Source of the DNA: Chromohalobacter canadensis
GTDB lineage: Bacteria > Pseudomonadota > Gammaproteobacteria > Pseudomonadales > Halomonadaceae
Direction: 5' to 3'
NCBI RefSeq assembly: GCF_034479555.1
Contig: NZ_CP140151.1
Coordinates: 2,542,001-2,606,000 of the forward strand
Length of the DNA: 64,000 nucleotides
Part shown: in pieces, positions 17,540 to 29,578 of the stretch
How positions within the stretch are numbered: position 1 is the first letter of the stretch
Layout of the letters: every line of letters starts with the position of its first letter
The notes under the pieces: model-generated
The model's input: only the letters and a program-made list of their open reading frames with translations
What the model was told of the DNA's origin: nothing
Databases searched by the model: none
Made by a program: the position numbers and the translations under genes

Positions 17540-18223
17540 TTAGCGCTTTTCATCTCGATGCAGTTCGGTCAACGCCATACGACTCGTCAGCTCGCCATCG
17601 CGGTAGTATTCCACGCTGATCAGCAAGCCGGGCGTGGTCGATGAAAAGGCCAGGCGCAGGCGGCGGTCGGGCTTTTCCGGGTTCCACCCATCGACCCAGC
17701 GTGCGTCGAACCCGCCGGCCGGGACCTCGAGCGTTTGCGGTGCCGCGACGCGATATGCGAAATGCTCGGTACGTCCCTTGTGGTCGGCATACGCCAGTTC
17801 GCATGGCGTGGCTTCGTCATCCTGACAGGGGGCGTCGTCCAGCTTGCGGGATAGCTGGAACATGGCGCTCTGGCGATCGGGCAGGTCGGCGAGATCGCGT
17901 GCCGATAGGTGGTAACGCTCCCCGAGGCCGAACAATGAATAGCCGCTGGCGTAATGCCAGGCGTGCACCTCGTCGCCGTCGAGGCGGAACTTGCCGCGCT
18001 CGTAGCCCTCGGCGGTGAGGACGCTGGCGCGCATCTCGCTTTGCCAGTCGTTCGCCGAAAGATGGCTGATACGATGATGGACGTCGGCATCCGGCCAACC
18101 GTCGAGGCGCAGGTGGTAAGTCGCAGTGAAGGGCTGGGGTGCGGCATGTGCGTAGGAAATAGCGCCGAAACTGATCCAGCAGGCGACGAGGGCCAGGGCG
18201 GCGAAGCGGTGCAATCCGTGCAT
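17540..18223 (-). CDS. DUF3108 domain protein, exported
   Basis: A 227-residue secreted protein: signal peptide at about residues 1-28 ending AHA, then a DUF3108-type beta-rich domain (FTATYHLRLDGWPDADVHHRISHLS at its start, later ASGYSLFGLGERYHLS). The function of DUF3108 proteins is not established. One cysteine pair (DAPCQDDEATPCEL) could form a disulfide. I start at 18223 because GGAGG lies 6 bases upstream; an ATG four codons earlier overlaps that site. Confidence 0.75.
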   Translation of the reverse strand: MHGLHRFAALALVACWISFGAISYAHAAPQPFTATYHLRLDGWPDADVHHRISHLSANDWQSEMRASVLTAEGYERGKFRLDGDEVHAWHYASGYSLFGLGERYHLSARDLADLPDRQSAMFQLSRKLDDAPCQDDEATPCELAYADHKGRTEHFAYRVAAPQTLEVPAGGFDARWVDGWNPEKPDRRLRLAFSSTTPGLLISVEYYRDGELTSRMALTELHRDEKR

Positions 18224-18342
18224 CTTGGCCTCCATTAGGTGCCGGCGCGGGGCGCCATTTCCATGTGCAGTGTGGCGTGTCAGGCACTACGCTGAAAGGG
18301 TAAAAGCCAATCCGTTCCTACCTTCCCGCAGGAGTCCGATGC

Positions 18343-18900
18343 ATGGCCAGAATACTCGTGATTGCCGGTGATTTCGTCGAGGACTATGAAATCATGGTGC
18401 CCTTCCAGGCACTGCAGGCGATGGGGCATGGCGTCGATGCGGTCTGCCCGGACAAGAAAAAGGGCGATAGCGTCAAGACGGCCATTCACGATTTCGAGGG
18501 CGATCAGACCTATTCCGAAAAGCCCGGCCACCACTTCATCGTGAATGCCAGCTTCGCCGAGATCGAGGCATCGAGCTACGATGCGCTGGTGATACCGGGT
18601 GGGCGCGCCCCAGAATATTTGCGCCTCGATGAACGTGTGCTTTCCATCGTGCGTCACTTCCTGGAGGCGGACAAGCCCGTTGCCACGATCTGCCACGGAG
18701 CACAGTTGCTCGCCGCTGCGGCATCGCTTGCCGGACGGCGTGTCTCGGCATATCCCGCCTGTGCGCCGGAGGTGCGCCTGGCGGGCGGCGAATTCGTCGA
18801 GCTCGCGGCGGATCAAGCGGTGACCTGTGGTCGGTTGGTCTCGGCCCCGGCCTGGCCCGCGCATCCCGAATGGTTGAAGCAGTTCAACGTCTTGCTGTGA
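18343..18900 (+). CDS. DJ-1/PfpI family protein
   Basis: A 185-residue member of the DJ-1/PfpI superfamily (glutamine-amidotransferase-like fold). The nucleophile elbow is [13 protein letters not shown] with cysteine near residue 114, preceded by the acidic-loop [17 protein letters not shown]. Family members include deglycases, chaperones and intracellular peptidases; which applies is unclear. GCAGGAG precedes the ATG. It is divergent from the DUF3108 gene and convergent with the sugar kinase. Confidence 0.85.
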   Translation: MARILVIAGDFVEDYEIMVPFQALQAMGHGVDAVCPDKKKGDSVKTAIHDFEGDQTYSEKPGHHFIVNASFAEIEASSYDALVIPGGRAPEYLRLDERVLSIVRHFLEADKPVATICHGAQLLAAAASLAGRRVSAYPACAPEVRLAGGEFVELAADQAVTCGRLVSAPAWPAHPEWLKQFNVLL

Positions 18901-18925
18901 GCGCCCGAGCCGAGCGCTTGGTGGA

Positions 18926-19897
18926 TCATCGCATGTTGTCGAGGTCGTCGCGGGTGGGCAGTGCTGTGTAAGCGCCGGGGCGAGTCACGGCGAAAGCCCC
19001 GCAACGACAGGCACGCTGGATGGCGTCTCGCAAGCGGGTTTCGTCCTGGCACCAGTCGCCAAGCGTGGCGGCGGTGACATCGGCTTCGGCCAGTTGAGCC
19101 AGCAGGCCGCCTACGAAGGCGTCGCCCCCGGCGGTCGTGTCCACGGCCGTCACTTCGGGCGGCGTGACGTGGATGACCTTGCCAAGCCGATGCACGACGA
19201 CTGGGGCTGGACCGTCGGTGATCACGATCAGGCGTACGCCAGCGGCCAGACGCCATTGCAGCCAAGTATCGGCGTCGTGGTCGCCGCGTAGCGCCTCGAG
19301 TTCCTCGCGGGACAGCTTGAGCAGGTGCGCGTGATCGAGCAAGGCGGTGACACGGCCGATATCGACGCGATTATCGGGCCAAAGGTTGTGGCGCAGGTTG
19401 GCATCGACGCTGATCAAGGCCTCGCCGCGCCGGGCGATGTCGGCGATGCTCAGCGTGGTCTCGGCAATTGCGTCATCGGTGAGGCTGTTGCTGCACAGAT
19501 GAAGGATCGTCGGCTCGGCGAAGATGCCCGCAGGCAAATGCGCGAGACGGTAGAGCAGATCCGCCGCGGGCGGGCGATAGAAGTCGAAACGCCGTTCACC
19601 CTGGGCATCGCGCGAGACGAATGCCAGGGCGGTACGTGCCTCGCGCGTGCGGCGAATATCCTCGACCGACACACCATGACGCGCGAGTTCCTCGACGAGG
19701 AAGTCGCCGAAGCGGTCCTCGCCGAGCATGCCCAGGAAACGACTCGACATCCCCAGACGCGCGCAGGCCACGGCGACATTGGCCGGCGCGCCGCCCGCAT
19801 AGGGCGTGAAGGTTTCCGGGATGTCGTCGGCGGCGCCATCCAGGCGATTGGATAGCATGTCGACGAGGGCTTCGCCGAAGGCGATCAGCGGTGTCAT
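18926..19897 (-). CDS. PfkB-family sugar kinase, probably fructokinase
   Basis: A 323-residue ribokinase-fold kinase. It shows the N-terminal GGAPANVAVACARLG signature and the C-terminal catalytic motif DTTAGGDAFVGGLL, where the aspartate is the base. The anion hole reads AGGD instead of the commoner GAGD. Its ATG overlaps the pgi stop (ATGA), so the two form an operon: fructose-6-phosphate made here would be the substrate of Pgi. 2-keto-3-deoxygluconate kinase is the main alternative. Confidence 0.75.
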   Translation of the reverse strand: MTPLIAFGEALVDMLSNRLDGAADDIPETFTPYAGGAPANVAVACARLGMSSRFLGMLGEDRFGDFLVEELARHGVSVEDIRRTREARTALAFVSRDAQGERRFDFYRPPAADLLYRLAHLPAGIFAEPTILHLCSNSLTDDAIAETTLSIADIARRGEALISVDANLRHNLWPDNRVDIGRVTALLDHAHLLKLSREELEALRGDHDADTWLQWRLAAGVRLIVITDGPAPVVVHRLGKVIHVTPPEVTAVDTTAGGDAFVGGLLAQLAEADVTAATLGDWCQDETRLRDAIQRACRCGAFAVTRPGAYTALPTRDDLDNMR

Positions 19898-21540
19898 GAC
19901 GCATCCTCCCGAGGCTTCTTGCCGCGCGTTTTATCCTTGCTCTTGGCGGTGGTCGTCGGAAAGTGCTCGCGGACCAGCGACAACAAGCCTTGAGTGGACA
20001 CATCGAAATCCGCGGCATTGGTGTCGATGCGCTCGCTGATCTCGCCGGCGATGCGCTTGCCGAGCTGAACGCCCCATTGGTCGAAGGAATTGATATTCCA
20101 GATCACGCCTTGAACGAAGACCTTGTGTTCGTACAGCGCGATCAGTGCGCCCAGGTTCTTGGGCGTCAACTCATCGAGCAATAGTGTGCTCGAAGGGCGG
20201 TTGCCGGGGCAGCTGTAGGGATCGAGCTGGCTACCGTCCTGGCTGCCTTCCATGAAGGCGTTGGCCTGCGCCAGCATGTTGGTGAGCAGGGCGAAGTGGT
20301 GATCCTCGAATTCCGGCTCAGGCTTGAGCGAGGCGATGAAGTCGATGGGGACATAGCGCGTGCCCTGGTGCAGCAGTTGGAAGAACGCATGCTGCCCGTT
20401 GGATCCCGTTTGCCCCCAGACGATGGGGCCAGTCTTGTAATTCACCGGCTGGTCGAAGATATCCACCGACTTGCCGTTGGATTCCATGTCGAGCTGCTGG
20501 AGAAACGACGGCAGCTGATGCAAGGCCTGGTCGTAGGGCACGATGGCATGCGTCTCGGCGCCGGTGAAGTTGATGTACCAGATGCCGATCAACGCCATGA
20601 TCACCGGCATGTTCTGCTCGAACGGTGCCTCGATGAAGTGCTGGTCCATCTCGTGGGCACCTTCGAGGAGTTCCATGAAACCTTCGAAGCCGATAGAAAG
20701 TGCGATAGGCAGTCCGATCGACGACCACATCGAGTACCGCCCACCGACCCAAGCCCAGAATTCGAAGACATTCTCCTCGCGAATGCCGAATTCCATCGCC
20801 GCCTTGCGGTTGGTCGAGGCCGCGATGAAATGCGCGCCGACGTCGGCGTCTTCACCGGCATGGTCTAGGAACCATCGCCGTGCGGTTTTGGCGTTGAGCA
20901 GCGTTTCCTGGGTCGAAAAGGTCTTGGTCGAGACGATGAACAGCGTGGTCGCCGGGTCGAGCGCTCTCAGCACTTTCTGAATATGTGCGCCGTCGACATT
21001 GGAAACGAAGTGGAAATTGAGCTCGTCGTGGCGGTACTTGAGCAATGCGCGGCAGGCCATGTTGGGCCCCAGGTCTGAGCCGCCAATGCCGATGTTGACC
21101 ACGTCCTTGATACGTTTGCCACTGTAGCCCTTCCATTCGCCGCTGCGTACTTCTTCCGAGAAGCGTTTGATCTGCTCGCGCGTGCTCTGGATCTCGGGCA
21201 TGACGTCCTTGCCGTCGGCATAGACGGGCTCGTCACCGAGGTGGCGCAAGGCAGTATGCAGGACCGGACGGTCTTCGGTGACATTGATGATGTCGCCGGA
21301 AAACATCTGCGCTCGCCGTTGCACCAGTGCCGAGTGGTCGGCGAGCTCGATCAATTTGGTGAACACGGCATCGGAAATGTGGTGCTTGGAATAGTCCAGG
21401 AACAGGCCGCCGACACGCAGGCTCATCTTATCGAAGCGCTTGGGATCGGTGGCGAAGTAATCGCTGATGCGATCATTGGCGGTCTCGCGATTGAGACGTT
21501 CGAGAGCGCGCCAGGTGACGCTGCGCGTGAGTTGGAACAT
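19894..21540 (-). CDS. pgi: Glucose-6-phosphate isomerase (Pgi)
   Basis: Interconverts glucose-6-phosphate and fructose-6-phosphate in the cytosol. The 548-residue product contains NIGIGGSDLGP, the SIS-domain signatures FIVSTKTFSTQETL and VGGRYSMWSSIGLPIAL, and the C-terminal GQVIWNINSFDQWGVQLGK-like block (here QGVIWNINSFDQWG). I start at 21540 (MFQLTRS) with AAGGA 7-9 bases upstream. First gene of a pair with the PfkB kinase. In an Entner-Doudoroff organism it lets fructose-6-phosphate return to glucose-6-phosphate. Confidence 0.95.
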   Translation of the reverse strand: MFQLTRSVTWRALERLNRETANDRISDYFATDPKRFDKMSLRVGGLFLDYSKHHISDAVFTKLIELADHSALVQRRAQMFSGDIINVTEDRPVLHTALRHLGDEPVYADGKDVMPEIQSTREQIKRFSEEVRSGEWKGYSGKRIKDVVNIGIGGSDLGPNMACRALLKYRHDELNFHFVSNVDGAHIQKVLRALDPATTLFIVSTKTFSTQETLLNAKTARRWFLDHAGEDADVGAHFIAASTNRKAAMEFGIREENVFEFWAWVGGRYSMWSSIGLPIALSIGFEGFMELLEGAHEMDQHFIEAPFEQNMPVIMALIGIWYINFTGAETHAIVPYDQALHQLPSFLQQLDMESNGKSVDIFDQPVNYKTGPIVWGQTGSNGQHAFFQLLHQGTRYVPIDFIASLKPEPEFEDHHFALLTNMLAQANAFMEGSQDGSQLDPYSCPGNRPSSTLLLDELTPKNLGALIALYEHKVFVQGVIWNINSFDQWGVQLGKRIAGEISERIDTNAADFDVSTQGLLSLVREHFPTTTAKSKDKTRGKKPREDAS

Positions 21541-21659
21541 GGCGTCATCCTTCTTCATGAATCGAGCAACATGACCACGCGGGTCGGATCGATGAATCGT
21601 GTCAGCTTGCCATTGACTCCACAATGGGCCTTCGACGAAAGCTGCATGCGAGCCACTGC

Positions 21660-22535
21660 CTAGGGCACTCGGTGGCTGCGTGCCTCTTCGAGCAGTGCGA
21701 ACCAGGTGGCACGGTCAAGCATCAGGTTACTGTCTCGGTGCAAGGCTTGAATACGGCTGTCCTTGAGGGTGCCGATAACCGGTGCAGGATGCCCCGGCAG
21801 GCGCCGCAACCAAGCCAACGCCAATCCGGCGGTACTCGATTCGAAGGCGTGGGCGAAGCTCTCCAGCGCGCTGCCCAGGACATCCTCGAAGACCAATCCT
21901 CCACCTAGTGGCGACCAGGCCATGGGCGCGAAGTTGTCGGCGATCACGGCATCGTAGAACCCATCGAAAAGCACTTCCGGACGTGCCAGTGACAGCTCAA
22001 ACTGATGCGCGCCGAGCGGGTGGCGCATGGCGGCCTGCAGGCGCCGCCACTGCTCGGGCAGGAAGTTTGAAACACCCACCGCGCCGATCTTGCCGGCGTC
22101 GATGGCGGCATCCAGTGCGGCTGCAGTGGCAGGGGCATCGAGTAGCGGGTCAGGACGGTGCAACAGGAAGTGATCGAGGCGCTCGACGCCAAGCTGCTTC
22201 AGCGAAGCGTCGATCCGCGTGTTCAGGTATTCGGGGGAGGTGTCGTAATGCTTGACCCCGAAACGCGACGTGTCACGAGCGGGCAGCACGATGTTGGTTT
22301 TGGTGATCACCTTGACGCGGGATTTGAGCGCCGGACGCCGTGCCAAAGCCTCGCCGAATAGTCGTTCACACTCGCGATTGCCGTAGATATCGGCGTGATC
22401 GAACCAGTCGAGCCCTTCATCGAGACGTGCCTCGATCCAGTCGGCCAAGCGCGTGGCGCCGGCTAGCTCAGGACGTTCATGAAGGCGCATCATGCCTAGC
22501 ACGAAAGGGACGTCGAAAGTCAGCTCATCGCTCAT
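21660..22535 (-). CDS. Aldo/keto reductase
   Basis: A 291-residue (beta/alpha)8 NADPH-dependent oxidoreductase of the YdhF-like branch. The catalytic tetrad is visible: FDHADIYGNRECE (Asp and Tyr), KVITKTNI (Lys) and DHFLLHRPDPL (His). The start at 22535 overlaps the mutarotase stop (ATGA), placing it last in the edd-glk-mutarotase operon. Its substrate is unknown; the company it keeps suggests a sugar or sugar-derived aldehyde. Confidence 0.85.
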   Translation of the reverse strand: MSDELTFDVPFVLGMMRLHERPELAGATRLADWIEARLDEGLDWFDHADIYGNRECERLFGEALARRPALKSRVKVITKTNIVLPARDTSRFGVKHYDTSPEYLNTRIDASLKQLGVERLDHFLLHRPDPLLDAPATAAALDAAIDAGKIGAVGVSNFLPEQWRRLQAAMRHPLGAHQFELSLARPEVLFDGFYDAVIADNFAPMAWSPLGGGLVFEDVLGSALESFAHAFESSTAGLALAWLRRLPGHPAPVIGTLKDSRIQALHRDSNLMLDRATWFALLEEARSHRVP

Positions 22536-23443
22536 TGCGGCATGTCCTCGCGGGTCAGGGTGGTAGCCAGAAGGTGCTGGGCGCCGGGCACCAGCCACAC
22601 GGGGTCGATGCGTGTGCAGGCGGCTTCGACGCACACGAAGCGATGGCCTACGTCGGCAGGCGTGTCGCCGGGCAATTCGGTGTCGGGATGCCAGACTACC
22701 GTGGAGTCGCTGCCTTGCTTGGCGATCCGGAGGCGACGTGCGCCGTCGTCGAGCACGAGTGGACGGTTGGATTCGTAGATACGATCCAGGGGGCCGCGCA
22801 CGCCGAGCTCGCCTTGTTGGTGTGCCTCGGAAAAGTCCTGGAGCTTGTCCAGGTAGCGAGCGCCGGCCAGGCCCTCGACACGGCATTGGTGCGTATGCGC
22901 AACACTCAGGTAGCTATGCAAAGCTGCGGTCAGTTTCACTGGCGTTTCACCGCGGTGCTCGGTAATCAGCTCGACATGCAGGCGCTGGGCGCTGGCGTGG
23001 ATCATTACGCGGGGCGTGAGTTGTTCGTCGAGGCGCGTTGTCGGCGACAGGTGCACCTCAACGCCTTCGTCCTCGTCGTCGATCCCATCCAATCGCCACT
23101 CGGCCTGGCGGGCAGTGCCATGCATGGGCCCGCGGCCGTCCGGCGACTCGTCGGCGAACCATGGCCAGCACACCGGGATACCGCCGCGTATCGTGCCCGG
23201 CAAGGCTTGTGGCGTGGGCGTTACCCATAGCCAGCCATCCTTCGTGCCGGGTGCCGATTGGGCGCCAGCGGCTCGCCCGGTTTCGGGGGTGAACGGTAAA
23301 TAATGCAGCACCTGGGCGCCTTGCAGAGAGACCGCCAATTCGCCCCAGTCGGCATTGAACAACAGCACGCGACGTTCTTGCCATTCGGCTTCGCGCTGCC
23401 CCTGAGTCGCGTCGAGCAACTGACGCAGGGAATCGGGAATCAT
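22532..23443 (-). CDS. Glucose-6-phosphate 1-epimerase / D-hexose-6-phosphate mutarotase (YeaD-type)
   Basis: A 303-residue galactose-mutarotase-fold protein. Motifs of the YeaD family are present: GAQVLHYLPF, IRGGIPVCWPWF, MHGTARQAEW and the later VCVEAACT. It equilibrates alpha and beta anomers of hexose-6-phosphates so that kinase product can be used by the dehydrogenase, which takes the beta form. It overlaps glk (upstream) and the aldo/keto reductase (downstream), each by four bases. Confidence 0.88.
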   Translation of the reverse strand: MIPDSLRQLLDATQGQREAEWQERRVLLFNADWGELAVSLQGAQVLHYLPFTPETGRAAGAQSAPGTKDGWLWVTPTPQALPGTIRGGIPVCWPWFADESPDGRGPMHGTARQAEWRLDGIDDEDEGVEVHLSPTTRLDEQLTPRVMIHASAQRLHVELITEHRGETPVKLTAALHSYLSVAHTHQCRVEGLAGARYLDKLQDFSEAHQQGELGVRGPLDRIYESNRPLVLDDGARRLRIAKQGSDSTVVWHPDTELPGDTPADVGHRFVCVEAACTRIDPVWLVPGAQHLLATTLTREDMPQ

Positions 23444-24399
23444 GCTACCTCCTCGTTATGTAACGCTTCGCAGGCACCCAGCAACCCATTCCAGGGTGCC
23501 GTGACTACCCACACGGGAATGTGAGCAGTGTACGCGTGCATGCGCCCTTTGTCGGTGAAGGCGTCACGGAAGTGGCTGTGGGGCAGCCAATCGAGAAGGC
23601 GCGGCAAGATGCCGCCACATAGATAGACGCCGCCGCGCGCACCGAGCATCAAGGCGGCATCGCCGCTGACATCGCCGAGAATCTTGAGGAAGCGCTCGAG
23701 AGACTGACGCGCGAGCGGGTCGCCGGCACGTGCTGCGCCGGTCACCTCGGCGGGCGTGTTGTAGTGGGCAATCTGTTTGGCTAGATGCGCATTCGCGCGA
23801 TAAAGATCCAGTAAGCCTTGGCCACAGAGAATACGCTCCACCGAGACGCGCCCGTAGTGCTGATGGAAGTACGCCAATAGCTCGCGTTCATGCGCGTCGG
23901 TAGGCGCGAAGGACACATGCCCGCCCTCGGTAGGTAGCGGTATCCAGTCGTGCTGACCGGGAAAGAGACCCGCCATGCCCAGGCCGGTGCCGGGGCCGAA
24001 GATCAATCTTGCGCTGCCTGGCGCGGCCTCGCCGGCCCCTAGCGGTACCAGGTCCTTGGCATCCACGTGGGGAACGCCGAGTGCTTGTGCGGTGAAGTCG
24101 TTGATGACCTTGAACAGCTCGAAGCCGAACTCCTCGGTGACCTGGCGCTTGGAGAAGCACCAGGCGTTGTTGGTCATGCGGACTTCATCGTTGTGTACGG
24201 GGCAGGCGAAGGCGAGGCAGGCCTCCCGGGGGACTTCCGCGCCCACCTCGTCGAGGTAGGCGCGAATCGCCTCGGACAGTGTTGGATAATGCGCACAAGG
24301 AAGCGTTCGAATGGCCTGAAGATCGAACGCCCCCGGTGTCACCAAGGCGAAGCGGGCATTGGTGCCACCGATGTCGCCAATCAAGGCAGGGCGGCTCAT
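23440..24399 (-). CDS. glk: Glucokinase
   Basis: ATP-dependent glucokinase of the ROK-independent bacterial type (COG0837). The 319-residue protein begins with the phosphate-binding loop LIGDIGGTNARFALV and contains FINDFTAQALG-like KVINDFTAQALGVP, IFGPGTGLGMAGL and GGHVSFAP. It directly follows edd (TGA then ATG with no gap) and overlaps the mutarotase gene, so glucose phosphorylation, anomer exchange and 6-phosphogluconate dehydration are made together. Confidence 0.93.
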   Translation of the reverse strand: MSRPALIGDIGGTNARFALVTPGAFDLQAIRTLPCAHYPTLSEAIRAYLDEVGAEVPREACLAFACPVHNDEVRMTNNAWCFSKRQVTEEFGFELFKVINDFTAQALGVPHVDAKDLVPLGAGEAAPGSARLIFGPGTGLGMAGLFPGQHDWIPLPTEGGHVSFAPTDAHERELLAYFHQHYGRVSVERILCGQGLLDLYRANAHLAKQIAHYNTPAEVTGAARAGDPLARQSLERFLKILGDVSGDAALMLGARGGVYLCGGILPRLLDWLPHSHFRDAFTDKGRMHAYTAHIPVWVVTAPWNGLLGACEALHNEEVA

Positions 24400-26271
<1,872 letters not shown>

Positions 26272-26347
26272 GTCAGGACCTCATCAAGTGCGTTGGGTGA
26301 TCATGTAAGTAAATTTAGCAAAAAATACCTTGATGGTCGTGCGTCTT

Positions 26348-26377
26348 TTGCCCAAATTAAGGGGATAGCTGTAGTAT
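26348..26377 (+). promoter_or_regulatory. Candidate sigma70 promoter of gap
   Basis: TTGCCC (26348-26353) and TAGTAT (26372-26377) are 18 bases apart in the 165-base edd-gap divergent region, about 60 bases before the gap start. An imperfect dyad AGTATTCTT / AAGATACT overlaps the -10 box. I could not make a convincing HexR-type operator here. Confidence 0.45.
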
Positions 26378-26436
26378 TCTTCCAAAAGATACTTATCGTA
26401 TCCTTGGGGTCACGCCAATCAAAGGAGGAAGCCATT

Positions 26437-27438
<1,002 letters not shown>

Positions 27439-27568
27439 GTCCGTCGTCGGTGACGTAACCACCCCGTGTGGGAGCGTCCGGATACACGTCTCGCGCACTC
27501 ACGGCTCCGCTCGATCGTTGTCCGTTCGCTCTCGCTTCCCATCGGGTACGCAAGGTACTCGAGAAATC

Positions 27569-27592
27569 AGGCGCCTCAGGGCGCCTTTTTTC
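27569..27592 (+). terminator. Intrinsic terminator after gap
   Basis: Stem AGGCGCC / GGCGCCT with a TCAG loop followed by six T. It lies 130 bases past the gap stop. Confidence 0.82.
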
Positions 27593-27816
27593 TGCCGGGA
27601 GACTCAAGATTCGATACCCCTCTGCCGATGTTAAAGCTAAGGCAGCACCGCATTGCCATTGGCATATTGCAACTTTCGTGACGATGCCAGCTCCTGTCCT
27701 TTAGAGAATGACGAAGTGCCATAATGGGTCCATCATCACGTCATGGTCGGGTTTACCCCCTTCCTGTGATAGACTTCAGTAGGCATGCATCATTTCTCAT
27801 CAACGGAACGGGCATC
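27593..27816. other. Non-coding stretch before a small hypothetical gene
   Basis: Together with 27439-27568 this makes 378 bases without a gene. Apart from the gap terminator I see only a short TGCCATTGGCA palindrome near 27654 and no confident promoter. Confidence 0.4.
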
Positions 27817-28104
27817 ATGCGCGATTTTGTGCAACAGGCTCATCGGCTGGTCGGTGTCATGCTGCGCGACGGACACCGCAATCGCCAAGGAAAGATCACC
27901 GGTGTCGATCAATCGCGCGACACGCCTGCCGTCTACGTCGCTTGGTCGGGACAGTCCCGTTGCGAGCGTGTGGCGCTGAGCATTGAAGAGCTGCGCACCC
28001 TGGTGTCGGCCTATCTCGAAACGCATGATCGCCGACCCGTTGAGCAGGCCGAGCCGGAGGATTCACCGGCCTCGCCGCCGCAGCGGCGCACCGGGGTGCG
28101 GTAG
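27817..28104 (+). CDS. Hypothetical protein, 95 residues
   Basis: Small soluble protein starting MRDFVQQAHRLVGVM. The first 75 residues alternate charged and hydrophobic positions with a short strand-like stretch (AVYVAWSGQSRCERVAL), followed by a Pro/Glu-rich disordered tail. I do not recognise the family. A weak GGAA precedes the ATG, and a longer frame opens at 27724. It lies 75 bases before a diguanylate cyclase on the same strand and could share its transcript. Confidence 0.5.
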   Translation: MRDFVQQAHRLVGVMLRDGHRNRQGKITGVDQSRDTPAVYVAWSGQSRCERVALSIEELRTLVSAYLETHDRRPVEQAEPEDSPASPPQRRTGVR

Positions 28105-28179
28105 CCCGTTTGTGCCTTCGTCGAGTCAGCGGTCGTGTGAATTCGTCACGAAGCCTGTGAAGTGGGGCGATGACTCATT

Positions 28180-29496
28180 ATGGATATACCGGCCGCGAAG
28201 GGTTTCTCCACCCTTCCCAGCGATTGCGATGCATTGCTGGAGGGCTCTCCTGCCATTCTATATGCGACCGGCCCCGGCTGGTGGCGCAACGATCTGCACT
28301 ACGTTAGCCATAACCTCGCGACGTTGATCGGTGCCACGCGGGCGCAACTTCAATCTACCCCTGGTTGGTGGTTGGAGCATGTGTGCGATGCCCAGGAAGT
28401 CGAGGCACGTTTGTTCGCGGGACTGGCAGCGGGCGAGTCGCGTATTCGCTTGTATTACCGCATCGCCTGCGCCAACGGGCGTGTTCGCTACTTGCAAGAC
28501 GATATCATGGTGCAGCGTGACGCTACGGGCGATGTGATCGAGCTGATCGGCTCCCTGGCAGATATCAGCGAGACTCAGGTGGCGTTGACCCGTCTGGAAG
28601 CGCTGGCCGACAGTGAGCGCCACTATCGCTTTATCGTCGAGAATGTCAGCGATGCCATCTTGCTGATGGACGCTGACGGGGAATGCCGCTTCGCGTCGCC
28701 GTCGATTCAAGGCCTGCTCGGGCATCGTCCTGAAACTTTGCATGATCGCGGGCTGCTGGGGTTGTTGCCGCCGGATGACGCGCCGCGCGTGCAGCGCCTG
28801 ATTCATGATGCTGCGCGTCATGGCGAGCCGCTGCGCATGGAGCTTCGCATGCGTCATCGGCTAGGCCATTATGTGTGGCTGGAGACCTGCTGTTCGCCCT
28901 ATTTGAACCCTGCCAGTGAACGCTACGAATGGATTCTCGCGGTGGCCCGCGACATTACCGACCGTAAGCATCGCGAGCATCGTCTGCATGAGCTTTCGAC
29001 AACTGATAGTCTCACCGGGGCGCTCAATCGTGGCGCCTACTTGAGTTGCTTGCGTAGCGGCCTGGAAGCCGCCGACCATGTGTCTCAGCGTGTGTCCTTG
29101 GTGATTTTCGACATCGACCATTTCAAGACGGTCAACGACACTTGGGGGCATGCGGCCGGTGACCTGGTGTTGGCTTGTGTGGGTGAGATATGCCGCACCG
29201 CGTTGCGTGATCAAGATGTGTTCGGGCGTATCGGCGGGGAAGAGTTCTCGTTGATGCTGGCTGGTCAGTCGCTGAACGACGCGGCGTTGCTGGCCGAACG
29301 GCTGCGCAAGAAATTCGAAAGCGTGAGGGTCGAATTTCATGGCGAATGGCTGAGTTTCTCAGTAAGTTTCGGCGTGGCGGAACGCCAATCCCGTGAGGGG
29401 GTGGAGTCGCTGCTACACCGCGCCGACATGGGGCTTTATGCCGCCAAGCACAACGGTCGTAACCGCGTGCATCAGGCACCGCCGCAACCCATATGA
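28180..29496 (+). CDS. PAS-PAS-GGDEF diguanylate cyclase
   Basis: A 438-residue cytosolic signalling enzyme. Two PAS domains (about residues 20-130 and 140-265, the second starting RYRFIVENVS-like HYRFIVENVSDAILLMD) precede a GGDEF domain (about 275-430). The active site reads GRIGGEEF, consistent with c-di-GMP synthesis. An RDQD inhibitory I-site lies five residues before GGEEF, so product feedback is expected. There is no transmembrane segment. The input signal is unknown. Confidence 0.92.
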   Translation: MDIPAAKGFSTLPSDCDALLEGSPAILYATGPGWWRNDLHYVSHNLATLIGATRAQLQSTPGWWLEHVCDAQEVEARLFAGLAAGESRIRLYYRIACANGRVRYLQDDIMVQRDATGDVIELIGSLADISETQVALTRLEALADSERHYRFIVENVSDAILLMDADGECRFASPSIQGLLGHRPETLHDRGLLGLLPPDDAPRVQRLIHDAARHGEPLRMELRMRHRLGHYVWLETCCSPYLNPASERYEWILAVARDITDRKHREHRLHELSTTDSLTGALNRGAYLSCLRSGLEAADHVSQRVSLVIFDIDHFKTVNDTWGHAAGDLVLACVGEICRTALRDQDVFGRIGGEEFSLMLAGQSLNDAALLAERLRKKFESVRVEFHGEWLSFSVSFGVAERQSREGVESLLHRADMGLYAAKHNGRNRVHQAPPQPI

Positions 29497-29578
29497 GCAC
29501 GTTATGCAATTACCCGACCCTCGTATGCCACATCGCCGCGCGTTAGCCGGACACGGCGTAAGAATCAAGGAGAAGAAG

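Noticed and set aside
19325..20868. Plus-strand frames opposite the sugar kinase and pgi
   Set aside because: They are antisense to well-conserved enzymes and lack start signals.
26272..26436. HexR operator between edd and gap
   Set aside because: HexR control would be expected here, but I could not find a convincing HexR-type palindrome by eye; only a weak dyad around the -10 box.
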